Source of the DNA: Lactifluus volemus
Taxonomy: Eukaryota; Basidiomycota; Agaricomycetes; Russulales; Russulaceae
Reading direction: 5' to 3'
DNA: 64,000 nt
Assembly (NCBI GenBank): GCA_022376515.1
Contig: WTXI01000114.1
Span: forward strand, 1-64,000
The position numbers and the translations under genes were made by a program. Under the pieces are notes generated by a model that had not been told where the DNA came from, did not search any database, and was given only the letters and a program-made list of their open reading frames with translations. This document shows, piece by piece, positions 23,491 through 35,439 of the stretch (position 1 is the first letter of the stretch; each line of letters starts with the position of its first letter).

Positions 23491-23779
23491 TGCAAAAAGC
23501 GAGAGACAAGTGTGCGTTGGCAAGGACGTAATGATGTATAGCGGAGCCTAAACCAATGTCAATTGGGAACGAGCGAGTTCTATGGTTACAATGCTTACCT
23601 AGAATGACCTTGTTGTAGGGTCTGGCAGGGAAATGGGAAACCGCATAGGGTGGACGCCATACATCGATGGCACATGAACCTACTAGTCCAAAAACTGGAA
23701 GGCGTAGCAGTGGTATGGCAAGCGCGAGATATTTAGAGGAAAATGTGAGGGGCAGTGACCTGGAGCTCAGAGGTATCGT

Positions 23780-24268
23780 AGCTACTCGAATGGGAGCGAC
23801 AGAACAGGTAAGGAGGGGGCAGGACGGAGACACGGCCAGAAAAGCGCATACGCACCCAGAAAGATTGAGAAACCCGAACATCTCCACGAACACGCCGATG
23901 GCTCTGCACTTGAGAAAGACGAGGAGAATGTCTCCGAAGAAGCAGGCGGTCCCACGTAGCTTGTTCTTCTGCGCGAAAAAGTAAAACGTCTTTTGTGGGT
24001 CGATGATGAGGAGACCGCCGAGAAAGAGGATCTAAATGCGTGTGTATATCGAGGGAGTAATCAATAATAGTGATAGATAGCATGAAAGTGGAGAGATGAA
24101 TTGCGCACATGAGGAGAGCACTGTCAAAGAAGAGCATGACGCCGAGCAGCATGAAGAGTGCGCCAAACGAGGTCAGCCCGACGCCGATTTCTGCTCCATG
24201 TTAGTCGTCGACCTTCGTAGTGAAGACAAAAAAGCTTTTTACTGAGTTTGCATATCTGTTAGCCACAT
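23780..24268 (-). pseudogene. decayed GOT1 copy (psi-2)
   Basis: This is the best-preserved dead copy. Exon 1 (start codon at 24268) is complete, but its donor has changed from GTCAGT to CTCAGT. Exon 2 has lost about 12 bp that encode the ALGN segment. Exon 3 is full length but carries substitutions in conserved residues, for example IIDPQK for IIGPQK. The sequence downstream of exon 3 no longer matches exon 4. The upstream flank is nearly identical to that of intact GOT1, so the duplication is fairly recent. Confidence 0.82.
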
Positions 24269-24932
24269 AATTCTGGGAGGATTCGATTAGGGTGTATATG
24301 TCACGGTCAATGGCAGGTGAAGCGAGGCGGTCGTAGCAGGCCGCCACGTGCCATGCTGACGCGATACCTTACGCGCGCTAGTAACTGACCACCCCTGGTT
24401 CCAGCTTTGATTGGAATCGTTCAGTCACACCAGCCATGGGCTTTATACTCTGCTCGGTTGGTTACGAGTACTAGTATCGAGGGCTCCTCACTATCCTCGG
24501 TGTACTAACCATATTAAATTTTGTGTGGCGACGAGTGAAAATTGAGTGAGAAATTCGAACATTAGGTGAAATCCTTGGGTAAGATTTATATAGTCTGATT
24601 TGTTCCATACTTCAACAAAACTGTCGGTCATCATACGAGCGTATCCCATGTAATGTGAACATTGCAGTGGTGTTCGATTATATTCGTAACTTGTCCAATG
24701 CCTTTGGATCCGCACAGCATCTGAGAAGGAGCTTAATGACATCCAGGTTCCTTCCTTTGATTCGAGGTGTAGCTACATCTGGCCATTCGTGTTGTGTGAA
24801 TTGACATCTACGCCACAATCGAGGAGCTACGCAATGTCTACGTGTCCAAATTTTGATGCAAAGTGCAATGGCCTCTGGTTGTTCGTGTCTTGTGAGTCAC
24901 GGTTTACATTTGCGATGGACCCAATAAGGGCT

Positions 24933-27900
24933 TTAGCGACATCTGCCGCAGTGATTTGCGCCACGAAAAAGCTGGAGAATTTCCAGGCGTCCGTGTTGCG
25001 AAGCCAGATGGATTGGGGTCACGTGATTGCAATCCACGGCATTTGCATCTGCGCCGTGATCGAGAAGAAGTCGAGCAGTGTCTAGGTGTCCAAATTGCGA
25101 TGCAAAGTGTAATGGTGTCCTGTTGTTCATGTCTTGTGAATTTACATTTGCACCACACTCGATAAGGACTTTAGCGAGATCTGCACGCTCCTTTTTCTCC
25201 GAATTCCATGACCTAACGGATTTCTATCATTACCTAATCGAGAATGACATGAAGCATACCAGTCTGACACCAGGTGTAAGGCAGTCCGGGCATTCATATC
25301 TCGGGAATCATGATTTGCGCCACGAAGGAGAAGAAGCTGAGCAATTTCTAGGTGTCCATGTTCCGAAGCCAGATGGATTGGGGTCACGTGATTGCTATCC
25401 ACAGCATTTGCATCCGCGCCGTGATCGAGAAGAAGTCGAGCAGTGTCTAGGTGTCCAGATTGCAATGCAAAGTGTAATGGCGTCCTGTTGTTCGTGTCTT
25501 GTGAATTTACATTTGCACCACACTCGATAAGGACTTTAGCGACATCTGAACGCTCCGAGTTCCTTGACCTAACGGATTTCTAGCATTACCGAATTGAGAA
25601 TGACATAAAGCATACCAGTCTGACACCAGGTGTAAGGGAGTCCGGGCGTGCTTATCTCGGGAATCATGATTTGCGCCACGAAGAAGAAGAAGCTTAACAA
25701 TTTTCAGGTGTCCGTGTTGCAAAGCCAGATGGATTGGGGTCACGTGATTGCTATCCACGGCATTTGCATCCGCGCCGTGATCGAGAAGAAGTCGAGCAGT
25801 GTCTAGGTGTCCAGATTGCGATGCAAAGTGTAATGGCGTCCTGTTGTTCATGTCTTGTGAATTTACATTTGCACCGCACTCGATAAGGACTTTAGCGAGA
25901 TCTGAACGCTCAGAGTTCCATGACCTAACGGATTTCTAGCATTACCGAATCGAGAATGATATAAAGCATACCTGTGTGACACCAGGTGTAAGGCAGTCCG
26001 GGCGTCCTTATCTCGGGAATCATGATTTGCGCCACGAAGAAGAAGAAGCTTAACAATTTCCAGGTGTCCGTGTTCCGAAGCCAGATGGATTGGGGTCACG
26101 TGATTGCTATCCACGGCATTTGCATCTGCGCCGTGATTGAGAAGAAGTCGAGTAGTGTCTAGGTGTCCAGATTGCGATGCAAAGTGTAATGGCGTCCTGT
26201 TGTTCATGTCTTGTGAATTTACATTTGCACCGCACTCGATAAGGACTTTAGCGACATCTGAACGCTCCGAGTTCCATGACCTAACGGATTTCTAGCATTA
26301 CCGAATCGAGAATGATATAAAGCATACCTGTCTGACACCAGGTGTAAGGCAGTCCGGGCGTCCTTATCTTGGGAACCATGATTTGCGCCACGAAGAAGAA
26401 GAAGCTCAACAATTTCCAGGTGTCCGTGTTCCGAAGCCAGATGGATTGGGGTCACGTGATGGCTATCCACGGCATTTGCATCTGCGCCGTGATCGAGAAA
26501 AAGTCGAGCAGTGTCTAGGTGTCCAAATTGCGATGCAAAATGTAATGGCGTCCTGTTGTTCATGTCTTGTGAATTTACATTTGTGCCGCACTCGATAAGG
26601 ATTTTAGCGAGATCTGAACGCTCCGAGTTCCATGACCTAACAGATTTCTAGCATTACCGAATCGAGAATGACATAAAGCGTACCATTCTGATACCAGGTG
26701 TAAGGCAGTCTGGGCGTCCTTATCTTGGGAGTCATGATTTGCGCCACGAAGAAGAAGAAGCTTAACAATTTCCAGGTGTCCGTGTTGCGAAGCCAGATGG
26801 ATTGGGGTCACGTGATTGCTATCCACAGCATTTGGATCTGCGCCGTGATTGAGAAGAAGTCGAGCAGTGTCTAGGTGTCCAGATTGCAATGCAAAGTGTA
26901 ATGGCGTCCTGTTGTTCATGTCTTGTGAATTTACATTTGCACCGCACTCGATAAGGACTTTAGCGAGATCTGAACGCTCCTTTTTATCCGAATTCCATGA
27001 CCTAACGGATTTCTATCATTACCTAATCGAGAATGACATAAAGCATACCTGTCTGACACCAGGTGTAAGGCAGTCCGGGCATTCATATCTCGGGAATCAT
27101 GATTTGCGCCACGAAGAAGAAGAAGCTCAACAATTTCCAGGTGTCCGTGTTCCGAAGCCAGATGGATTGGGGTCACGTGATTGATATCCACGGCATTTGC
27201 ATCCGCGCCGTGATCGAGAAGAAGTCGAGCAGTGTCTAGGTGTCCAGATTGCAATGCAAAGTGTAATGGCGTCCTGTTGTTCATGTCTCGTGAATTTACA
27301 TTTGCACCGCACTCGATAAGGACTTTAGCAAGATCCTTGCCCTCCAAGTCCCTGAAAGGATTTCTAGCATTACCTAAACTGAAATCGAGAATGACATAAA
27401 GCGTACGCGTTTGACGCCAGGTGTAAGGCAGTCCTGGCTTCCTTATCTCTGGTATCATGATTTGCGCCACGAAGAAGAAGAAGCTGGACAATTTCCAGGT
27501 GTCCTTGTTCCGAAGCTAGATGCAACGGGGTCGTGTGATCGTTACTAAGGACATTCGGATCCGCGCCATGATCGAGAAGAAGTCGAGCTGCGTCTAGGTA
27601 TCCATTTTCTGATGCAAAGTGCAATGGTGTTTGGTTGTTCGTGTCTTGTGAATTTACATTTGCGCCGCACTCGATAAGGATTTTAGCGAGATCTGAACGC
27701 TCCGAGTTCCATGACCTAACAGATTTCTAGCATTACCGAATCGAGAATGACATAAAGCGTACCATTCTGATACCAGGTGTAAGGCAGTCTGGGCGTCCTT
27801 ATCTTGGGAGTCATGATTTGCGCCACGAAGAAGAAGAAGCTTAACAATTTCCAGGTGTCCGTGTTGCGAAGCCAGATGGATTGGGGTCACGTGATTGCTA

Positions 27901-28080
27901 TCCACGGCATTTGCATCTGCGCCGTGATCGAGAAGAAGTCGAGCAGTGTCTAGGTATCCAAATTGCGATGCAAAGTGTAATGGTGTCCTGTTGTCCATGT
28001 CTTGTGAATTTACATTTTCACCGCACTCGATAAGGACTTTAGCGAGATCTGAACGCTCCTTTTTCTCCGAACTCCATGAC
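24933..28080 (-). repeat. nine tandem ankyrin exon cassettes of NLR2
   Basis: Nine exons in a row (from 28080 down to 24933) are copies of a cassette of 303-318 nt plus an intron of about 47-56 nt. Several neighbours keep an exact 356-bp period (for example exon starts 26636, 26280, 25924, 25568). Every internal exon is divisible by 3 and uses the same splice phase at both ends. Introns are almost as similar as exons. Each unit encodes a SWNSERSDLAKVLIECGANV-type entry and three ankyrin repeats. Differences concentrate at a few positions such as HLAS(E/Q)HGHLEIV(K/E)LL. Confidence 0.92.
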
Positions 28081-31000
28081 CTAACGGATTTCTAGCATTA
28101 CCGAATCGAGAATGACATAAAGCATACCAGTCTGACACCAGGTGTAAGGCACTCCGGGCGTTCTTATCTCGGGAATCATGATTTGCGCCACGAAGAAGAA
28201 GAAGCTTAACAATTTCCAGGTGTCCGTGTTGCGAAGCCAGATGGATTGGGGTCACGTGATTGCTATTCATGGCATTTGCGTCTGCGCCGTTCTCGAGAAG
28301 ATCCTTGGCTACTTCCCAATGATTACAAGCCAACGCAGAATGTAATGGTGTCGATCCTGTGTGGTCCTTAGAGTTCAAATCCGCACCATGGGAAATAAGG
28401 ATCTGAACAACTTCCAGGTGTCCTCGTCGTGACGCTAAATTCAGTGGAATGCAGGAGTTGCTGTCGCGTGGATTTGTACTGGCCCCGTGCTGGAGAAGAA
28501 ATCGCGTAATCGTCCCGTTGCCCATTTCAGAAGCTATAGATAATGGGGTGCGATTGTCAGACTGCCGAGCGTTTACGTTTTGTGCGCGTTCGACAATGAG
28601 GAACTCTGCGATGTCACATAAGCCGTAGTGTACCGCGAGATGCAATGGAAGTTTTGGTATTTTTTCGTGGAACTGATAGACATGATAATTTATCCAGGCC
28701 GTAAAGTGTGGGGTCGTTGGGTCGAAAAGACGTTTCATGCCATCTTGTACTTCCACTGACGCATTTTCAAACAGGGCATGGTCCTCCCAATGGTACGCTG
28801 CATACTTAACGAGAGGGAGTTTCTTGAGGTTATTATTTGTGGCCTCTTTATCGAGGAGCAACAGAGTGCCGAGGCAGGCTTTCGCGACCATGGTGTGAGC
28901 AGGTGTAGCAACAACGTTGTAACGGCGGATGGTAGGCATTCGCGCAGCTGCGAGGCGGCCTGACATTAAGAATTCTTTCACGGAAAAATGTGAGAACTTG
29001 ACCAGTTTCGAATGCGTATGGCCTATATGGTCATCGCTATATTCATGGTCCTCTTCATATTCCTCGTCATCGCTATATTCCTCGTCATCGCTATCTTCCT
29101 GGACAACGGTGATCAGACTCGAGCACGTGGTAAGCACAGCCTGCATTGGGTCTTTCCGGCGGCGATCCTCGACAAGCTTGGGAATTTCTCCGGCCTCGAA
29201 ATCGAAAGCTAGAAATTCCGCAAGCTCTTCAACGTAGAACGGACGGGACGCCACCGCTATACACTGGAACAGCCGGTGTGCATAGTCCCAGATTGCCTCA
29301 TCAATATCTAGCAAGGTACGCTCATACGTCCCATCGAGGGTGTCGGGCAATTCTTCCAGAGCAACCCGGATACGCTCCGGAGGGTAGCGGCGAAGGAAGT
29401 CGAATTGACATGAGACCCATTTGAACCTGCATCACATGTGTCAGTCACCATCGCGCAGTTTTGTAGCACCGATCCCTTACATTCCATCGCCCTTGTGTGA
29501 AAGCGCTCCGGTGACTAGTGTCTTCTCCTCCTCTCCCCATGTTCCCATGACGAGATCCGAGTCAACGACAGATCTGATGTATGCTTCTATGTCTCGCCTT
29601 TGTCCCCCCTCTTCGTGAAGGGAAACAAAATGGGACTTCAGGTGGTTCAGGACATTTTCGATGTCGGGTTCAGGGCGAGAAGTGACGCATATCCGTAGAT
29701 TTGGGAGGTGTAAACAGACAAGCTCCTCGACAAGCTTGAGGACCTTTCCCCGGGGAGATGGAGTGCCATAGGCTTTCGGGCATTCGTCAAGAGCATCCAC
29801 AATGACGTAAATTGGGGGTTGTGCAGCACATCGGAAAATATCCTTTAGACAATTTTCAAGTGCGATGTCACTGGGTTCTTGAAAGCCATTACGGTGTTTC
29901 GAATAGAACTTTGAAAGAATCTCGGAGTAGGACTGGGACTGATCATGAAGTTGGACCAGAAACGAGGATAATAAACCCCGGAGATTCTTCTTTTCGTCAT
30001 CTCCGAATTCGCAATAGAAGAATGCTAGCGAGGCCGATCCAGACTCGCGCATGCCGTCGATGTATTCAATAATCGACGAGCTTGTCGATGATATCAGTTT
30101 CCACACCGGAACATACCGGAAATGTTGCGTACCAGAGGACGGTCTTTCCAGCGCCGGCTACGACAACAGAAGCCATCAATCTCGGTGCGTTATTTTAACA
30201 ACAAGGGACACTGACGATTACCACAAACCCACAAAAGGGATCCAGACGACTGCCAGTTGACGAAAGTATCACTTTGAGTGAGCCATTTCGTGGTCCCGTC
30301 GTGGCGAGCTGCGCACGCTATGTTGTGGTTCTTCCATGGGTCTGGCGGGGAGAACCAGTGTTGAAGATCTCGCCGCATTTGGTCGGCTGTAAAACGATCT
30401 CAGTGTTCTTGGTCATAAATGACGAGATGATGTGGATACTGACCCTTTTCTTTCTTCGCATGGCTCGTGTCACCGTACATGATCGCACTCGAATTTTGCT
30501 CAATTCGGGAGACAACTCCTAGCGTCTGCGCTGTAGTTTCTCGCACCTCCTCCTGGGTAAGCCTATCTCTCTTTGCACCGTCCATCATCTCCGTCGTATT
30601 CTGCTCAACACGGGAGACAACTCCGAGCGTCTGCGCTGCAGTCGCCCGCACCTCCTCCTGGATAAGCTTATCCAGCTTCTTTAGTGCCTCCTCGACCTTA
30701 TTCTCTCCGAATAGCTTCAATCCGAACTTCTCTGCATCGTGGTCAGCCATGTGGCGTGTGGGAAAAAATTCACTCACTCAGTCCTCCTTGCTTTATCTGT
30801 TCGGTAGCCAGAGCGAGGGCAGACAATAGCTCAATGACGATCTTCACAACAATGTTTCTTACCGCCATTGTTGGAGAAGCTTGAGTATAAATATCCAAGC
30901 GTTGGACGAAATTTCCAAGGGACTCGAATAGTTCAAAAAGGGCATCATGGTCGGCATTAACACTCTTCGCGGCCTGAGATACGAGATGTCATTATTGTCA

Positions 31001-31657
31001 CGAGAACGCGCGCTGAGAAAGTGAAGAGACATACGGCGAGGAGGATACCAATGGCCGAAAATATTAACTTTACAGCTGGTATGAGCTGCAGAATATGAAT
31101 CATGGTATGAGCATGGAAACTATCGGCGCATTCACTGGCAGACGCACCACTGAAGCAACACCATGTCCAGCTTGAGTAGCTCCTTGGAGTCCTCTTAGGG
31201 CAGTGCCCGAGCCAGTGAAGACCGTATGCAGAACATCAACAACACGCTTTATGGACTTCATCACCTTCGGGTGACGGTCATCTCCCAGGGATTTACGTTT
31301 ACGAAGGGCCTGTACTTGATCTTGGAGAACTTCAACGATAGACTCAATGGTGTCGCATGATCTGAGTTGGATGGCAAGTTGATTTTCGATGAGGCTTTCC
31401 CCAACCTTCGATTGGTACTGCTTAACTGCATCATCCAAAAGAGACTGCAAAGTAGACGAGTCGGAAGTATCAGTTGTAGAGGACATATGGTTGAGAAAAG
31501 AGAAAATAGTCGGGTCTGAGTATATGAAAGTGGGGTGGATGTTGTCGTGGTTCACGGTGAAGGTGAGGCTACCTCGTGTATTGATATCGATAGTACTAGT
31601 CAACTGTTTTAAGGCAGGCGCAAGTAACTTTCCTATGTAGGTATACAAGACCGGCAT
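24933..31657 (-). CDS. NLR2: Goodbye-NACHT-ankyrin STAND protein
   Basis: Seventeen exons chain in phase: 31657-31148, 31085-31035, 30973-30778, 30731-30474, 30386-30216, 30158-30134, 30080-29481, 29426-28128, 28080-27763, 27715-27407, 27351-27049, 27001-26684, 26636-26328, 26280-25972, 25924-25616, 25568-25260, 25212-24933; about 1,957 residues. It has an N-terminal Goodbye domain, a NACHT with P-loop GNPGAGKTVL (Asn replaces the usual Lys), VIVDALDEC and CVTSRPE, and about 33 ankyrin repeats. Two local oddities are seen. The linker after the Goodbye domain contains a second copy of the TAAQTLGVVSR unit. An acidic DDEEY-rich insert follows the LTTCSSLITVV segment. The frame ends at TAA (24933); compared with NLR1 a one-base insertion there removes the last ~35 residues. 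No other defect is visible, so it may be functional. Confidence 0.87.
29025..29105 (-). repeat. in-frame acidic minisatellite in NLR2
   Basis: A short repeated motif encodes Asp/Glu/Tyr blocks (DSDDEEY, SDDEEYEEDHEYSDD). It sits in the region between NACHT and ankyrin repeats, at the point where NLR1 has only IIQEPRWFGPDPKLV. The insert keeps the reading frame. Confidence 0.85.
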
Positions 31658-33179
31658 GATTCGGAAACAGCGTTAGCCGGTCGATAGTTCAAAGTTGAGA
31701 CGACAGTGTGTTTCCGGAACCGAGTCTAGCTATCCAACCATCACTCAGTGGTTCCGCAGGGTCATTCCTGTGCCAATATCATATAAACTTTTACGCCCCC
31801 AGATCACGGCCACCCAGAATCGGTTTTATCGGTATTGAGCTCATTATCTTCCACTCGCCCACCCCTTGCCCAGGCGCTCTCTCCGAGTCTACTACAACGA
31901 CGATATTGCTGTCCTCTAGCTATCGGCATGAATGAGCATCCCCGCTCTCCCGCCGTCATGAATAGTGATGGACGTACAACCTCTATGATCGACTAACAAA
32001 GTGTTTCTACGTGCCAACAAGCATGTGACGTCCTTCCTGGCCCATCATGTCTCCGAGTCCTCAGCCACCATGCGTCGAGTCGCGTGTACGGGCCACAAAA
32101 AACATATTCAGACAGCAGTACGTTTATACCACGTCAGAGTCTTTGTGCTCTGAGATGACACGCTTGTTGCTAGACAGGTGCCAAACAAGGTCGAAGAGCA
32201 ACCGAAGGAGATAGAAATCCGGCAGGCCGATCGATGGAGGAGACGCGGCTTGCGATAGACGTGGGGTAGGGGCACGATAGAAGGCCAAAACCTAGCACGA
32301 GGTTTGATAGAAAATACATTATGAACAATGACCATATCTTTTTTCGCTGTGAGCGGACCTCCGAGTCATCACAATTTGATTCAGGCCAACCGCGTCCAAA
32401 TGTACAAATGACCATTGTCAGAATACAAATGCCAGTGGCATAAGGTGTATTCTCTCCAAAAGCGATACAGCGCCTGAATAACATAACAAAGAAGGAATAA
32501 TACCAATCCCTGCTGGCTCTGCATCGCCGTTCCGACATTATCAAATAGGGTTATATGCGGCAATAAAATCCAGTGAAGGTCGATGGACTCAGATCGAGGT
32601 CAGCAAGGATGAAGAGTTGTTCGAATGCTATGTATGTAGGTTTGAGCTGGTTCAGTAAAACTTGAAAACTACAGCTGCGTACCTATTTCTGGTCCTCAAT
32701 TTCGCCCTGATCACCATATCCTCCATTAATATGTCCTCACTGTGTGTACACCACTCTTATCATGGACGGCGGCAGTCAGCCGTCAACGAGGCCACCAACA
32801 GGGTTCCACGTTCAGAACCTCGGTGCCGCACCAGGCCAGAGACGATGGTCAATATGTGGGTAGCCAATGACGAAGGAGCCTAAACCAATGTCGATTGGGA
32901 ACGAGGGAGTTCTATGGTTATAATGCTTACCTAGAATGACATTGTTGTAGAGCCTTGCAGGGAAATGGGAAACCGCATAGGCTAGGGTGGACGCCATACA
33001 TCGGTGGCACGTGAATCTACTAGCCCAAAAACTGGAAGGTGTGACGGTGGTGTGGCAAGCGCGAGATGTTTAGAGGAATTTATGAGGGGCTGTGACATAG
33101 AGCGCAGAGGTATCGTTGCTACTCGAAAGGGAGGGACAGAACAGGTAAGGTGGGGCAGGACGGAGACGTGGCCAGAAAA
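31658..33179. repeat. NLR2 5' flank plus duplicated modules
   Basis: 31,665-31,780 is the NLR2 upstream flank, matching NLR1's. 32,030-32,880 is a copy of 22,530-23,490. 32,880-33,180 matches 23,550-23,800, the sequence downstream of the dead GOT1 copy. I find no intact gene. Confidence 0.5.
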
Positions 33180-33385
33180 GCGCATACGCACCCAAAAAGA
33201 TTGAGAAACCCGAACATCTCCACCAATACGCCGATGGTTGGCCACTTGAGAAAGACGAAGAGGATGCCTCCGAGGAAGCAGACGGTCCCACGTAGCTTGT
33301 TCCTTCGCGCGAAAAGGTAAAACATCTTTTGTGGGCCGGTGATGAGGGTGACTCGGAGGTCTCCGAGGAATAGGATCTGGTGTGT
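33180..33385 (-). pseudogene. GOT1 exon-3 fragment (psi-3)
   Basis: Only exon 3 is present. It reads GPQKMFYLFARRNKLRGT and GILFVFLKWPTIGVLVEMFG in frame, with its 3' donor kept. Exons 1 and 2 are absent; the sequence upstream is instead an NLR 5'-flank fragment. It is a truncated copy. Confidence 0.82.
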
Positions 33386-33409
33386 ACTGGCAACTTGAAG
33401 TCGATTCAC

Positions 33410-33560
33410 GATTTTAGCCAGACGATAGTTCGAGGTTGAGACGATGGTATGCTTGCGAGTCTGGCTATCCAATCATCGCTCGGTAGCTCTGCTGTTTTGA
33501 CGAGCTCATTTCTGTTCGATATCCACTACGTGCGGCGCGGGGGCCACCTTCCTCAGCTGG
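33410..33560. repeat. second orphan NLR 5' flank
   Basis: About 33,415-33,550 resembles the flank immediately upstream of NLR1 and NLR2 (the CGATAGTTC...GAGTCTGGCTATCCAA run) but no NLR gene adjoins it; a GOT1 exon fragment does. This is consistent with deletion of an NLR between the two. Confidence 0.5.
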
Positions 33561-35399
33561 CAAAAGGAGGAAATGAGGACGAGGAAATGAACTAAGACGT
33601 CACGTGGTGCCAGACCAAAGCATTTTCCTCCTGGAACCGGTCCATTTACAGAGCCCTGCTAATTCCACGCCGAAAGGCAGCGTCGCCAAAAAAAAACTTT
33701 TCACACAACCACGGGCTTCGGTCATCCCTCTACTTCTCGACCAGCACCAGTAATGTCAACCTACGCCTTGTACACCTTTCCCACACTGGTGACCCTCCAA
33801 AGTCGCCCCTCTCAGCCCTTCAAAGTGGATTCTGCACAAATTGACGACCCTCTTCCTATGTCCGTGGACTCGGACATACTCACCCCTGATGCATGATGTT
33901 ATCGGGTCGTTGTATGCCCTCCGGCAATACGAACCAAGCTCTCTTCCCGCTGGCATTAATCTCGCCTGTAGCCCTGTAAGACACCCCAGACCCAAACAAC
34001 GCTACCTTTGGCCTCGACATTCTTCTACGTTGACACTTTCCGCCTTGCAACGCTCATAGTACGTACAGTCTCCCGTACTTACTCCAGCATAGCTCTCTGA
34101 GATTCTCGCGCCTGGAATTTCCCGTAGCTTCTTTCGTCCACGCAAGAACCACGAAGCTTCATGTGAGCGATGTCATGTCCTCCAACCCCCGCCTCCAGCG
34201 ACGGAGAAAATACATACAATTGATGTTCTTCTCACCATTCGATGTTCATGCGAACGTACGACATCCCATGCACACAGCGCTCGACTAATGCTCATCCAAC
34301 GTACCGACTTTCGTGATGCCTGTTCTCCAATGAGACTGCGCTCGTGCACCCTCCACGCATCCACGGCATCACTTAATACGATTACCATCTGGACGACTTG
34401 TGATGGGCCTGCGTGGCGTGCTTTGGGTGATGATAATTGATGTGTATGCTATGGTGCATACGGTAATTGGAGTACTGCTTTGACAATGGCTGCAGCGATT
34501 GCATAAGAGAAGGCCTGGACTCAGATGACGTGGTCCTGGCTGATCATCGTGACGCTAATACGACATGGTATGTCTGTTGACGAGTGGCAATATTAAAAAC
34601 AAGAGTGTTGGGCTTGGACTTGAGTGCTACTGAAAAAGCGAAAGCGCTCGAACGATTGACCCTTCTACTGGCCTCTGCTTATTAAACTAAAGATAGTAAA
34701 CGCTCGTTCCTGATTGTGATCAGCGCTGGTGCCTACAGTATGCTATCTACACAGCGCTCGACAGATGCTCACGCACTCAGATGCCGTGCCAACAAACGAT
34801 GCCCTTCCTGCGTACTGATCCGTGGTCATACTCGAGTACCATATAGACCCATCCATGGCATAGCTCACTACAAGAGTACATTTGGGGTGGCCATGATGGG
34901 CAAGCACGGCATGCTCTGTGTGACTACGACTAGGACTGATGCATGCATGTGCTGTAGTGGATGCGATACCCGAAGAACTCTTCCAATGACGCGTGCGATG
35001 GTTGTGAGACCCCTCTCTAAATCGCACAGTTTGCTCAGCAGAAGAAGGTTGATGCTGAGGAGATGCGAATGTGGTGCTTCGATCATAATGTCCGGCGGAC
35101 CCACGGACCCGGACTTCAATGCCACTGGCGAGCTCCACAGAGGGCCTACATTCCTGTACCCCGGGGACCGCGTCTTTGTCATAGTTACATGTTGCGGGAT
35201 ATAAATGCAGATTTTAAAAAAAAAAAAACAGACAGCTTACAGTAGTCAGTTTATCAAGTATTCCTTTTTAGAACTAAGAATCCACTCCTTGGCCCGGGGA
35301 TCCACCGGCAGTTGGGTTCTAGAAACGTCAATCGTGATCAGCGCCACTTGTACTACAGACAAGGAAGGGCAAGAGGAAGGGATCGACATAGGTACATAG
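33561..35399. other. duplicated segments, no gene recognised
   Basis: 33,720-33,975 repeats 21,930-22,130 (plus-strand frame containing SYALRQYEPSSLPAGINLAC-like codons). About 34,840-35,000 is a diverged copy of the 20,480-20,770 module. The longest frames (131-162 codons, 34.7-35.2 kb) overlap on opposite strands and have no recognisable domain. A short poly-A run lies at 35,217-35,229. Confidence 0.4.
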
Positions 35400-35439
35400 G
35401 GCATCAAGAAAAGCCTCTGGAACGGAGCGACAGAACAGG

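Noticed and set aside
24956..27184. Direct repeats with regular spacing, CRISPR-like at first sight
   Set aside because: The period is 356 bp and the units are coding exons plus introns of an ankyrin gene. There is no spacer/repeat structure, and the organism is eukaryotic.
35290..35340. CCCGGGGATCCACCGG-like stretch resembling a cloning-vector polylinker
   Set aside because: The match is short and broken. The flanks are ordinary for this locus (next to a dead GOT1 copy), and no other vector sequence is present. Chance similarity is more likely than contamination.
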